The notes beneath the pieces were generated by a model that made no database searches, was not told where the DNA came from, and worked only from the letters and a program-made list of their open reading frames with translations. Both the position numbers and the translations under genes were made by a program. Positions 5,355-5,812 of a DNA stretch of 5,812 nt are shown one piece after another (the first letter of the stretch is position 1; each line of letters starts with the position of its first letter). The DNA lies in the NCBI GenBank assembly GCA_023253495.1, contig JALRGF010000171.1:1-5812 (forward strand), written 5' to 3'. Source of the stretch: Verrucomicrobiales bacterium. Lineage in GTDB: Bacteria > Verrucomicrobiota > Verrucomicrobiia > Verrucomicrobiales > V1-33.

Positions 5355-5812
5355 ATGAATGGATCCTTGGTTGAAGTGGTGGCCGCGACGAAGCGGTTCG
5401 GACCCCAGGCGGCGGTGCAGGGGGTGACGCTGGAGGTGCAGCGCGGGGAGTTTTTTTCGTTGCTGGGGTCGAGCGGCTGCGGGAAGAGCACCTTGTTGCG
5501 GATGGTGGCGGGGTTTGAGGAGCCTGATGAGGGCGAGGTGCGGGTGGCCGGGCGCGGGCATGACCCGGTGCCGGCGCATGTGGACCGGGTGAACATGGTG
5601 TTTCAAAATTACGCGTTGTTTCCGCATCTGACGGTGGCGGAGAACGTGGGGTTTCCGCTGCGGATGGGACGGCGGCCGCGCGGGGAGGTGGCGGAGCGGG
5701 TGGCGGCGATGCTGGAGGTGGTGAAGATGGAGGGGATGGCCGCGCGGCTGCCGCGGCAGCTTTCGGGCGGTCAGCAGCAGCGGGTGGCGCTGGCGCGGGC
5801 GTTGGTGGGGCG
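5355..5812 (+). CDS. ABC transporter ATP-binding protein, PotA-like, 3' end missing
   Basis: About 152 residues of an ABC import ATPase are visible before the window ends. The start at the ATG puts LVEVVAATKRFG at the N-terminus, as in the family. Walker A is GSSGCGKST (38-46), the Q-loop is FQNYALFPH (83-91), and the signature is LSGGQQQR (136-143). Walker B, the H-loop and the C-terminal regulatory domain lie beyond the edge. The run VNMVFQNYALFPHLTV closely resembles PotA of spermidine/putrescine transporters, which hydrolyses ATP to drive uptake through PotB/PotC with a PotD-type binding protein. Ferric iron, sulfate or sugar ATPases of the same superfamily branch are alternatives, so no symbol is given. 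Whether permease genes follow cannot be seen. The frame is open back to the glnB stop, and ATG 5325 would add ten residues. Confidence 0.88.
   Translation, partial: MNGSLVEVVAATKRFGPQAAVQGVTLEVQRGEFFSLLGSSGCGKSTLLRMVAGFEEPDEGEVRVAGRGHDPVPAHVDRVNMVFQNYALFPHLTVAENVGFPLRMGRRPRGEVAERVAAMLEVVKMEGMAARLPRQLSGGQQQRVALARALVG

Noticed and set aside
5451..5457. Run of seven T inside the ABC ATPase gene, a possible slippage site
   Set aside because: The frame continues correctly through Walker A, Q-loop and signature motifs, so there is no sign of a needed frameshift.
3444..5627. A 727-codon open frame on the - strand across the end of E1 alpha, E1 beta, glnB and the start of the ABC gene
   Set aside because: Its translation is rich in Arg, His, Pro and Gln with no recognisable domain, and it lies opposite well-supported genes. 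G/C-rich third positions remove stop codons from the opposite strand.

Overview
The window is GC-rich and every gene I can support lies on the + strand. Third codon positions are strongly G/C, so long spurious ORFs appear on the opposite strand. The gene content and the style of the GH75-like protein suggest a Verrucomicrobiota-type bacterium, perhaps Opitutales. That assignment is inference from remembered protein style, not a search. I see no RNA gene, CRISPR array, insertion sequence, attachment site or origin.

Region 1 (1-2531) is a two-gene unit. The first gene has its 5' end outside the window. It encodes a proline-rich N-terminal stretch followed by a domain that I read as glycoside hydrolase family 75 (chitosanase family), with an extra charged helical segment and an Ala/Pro-rich tail. 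A 12-helix major facilitator superfamily (MFS) protein begins at the very next base after its stop codon, so the two are probably translated together. A polymer-degrading or polymer-binding protein paired with a transporter is plausible, but the transported substrate cannot be read from sequence.

Region 2 (2532-4697) holds the alpha and beta subunits of a thiamine-diphosphate-dependent 2-oxo acid dehydrogenase E1 (pyruvate, branched-chain or acetoin dehydrogenase class). They are separated by 62 bp. No E2 or E3 gene follows, so the rest of the complex must be encoded elsewhere.

Region 3 (4698-5225) holds glnB, a complete canonical PII nitrogen-signalling protein. Its upstream gap contains a near-consensus sigma-54 (-24/-12) promoter, the clearest regulatory signal in the window. 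It suggests that glnB is transcribed on its own under nitrogen control rather than with the E1 genes.

Region 4 (5226-5812) has a 129 bp gap with two stem-loops, then the 5' part of an ABC transporter ATPase of the PotA-like (spermidine/putrescine) type. The window edge cuts it just after the signature motif.

Most of the window is ordinary metabolism and regulation. The items most worth a second look are the GH75-like protein with its inserted helical segment next to an MFS gene, the sigma-54 promoter of glnB, and the competing stem-loops after glnB. I found no convincing new multi-gene system.
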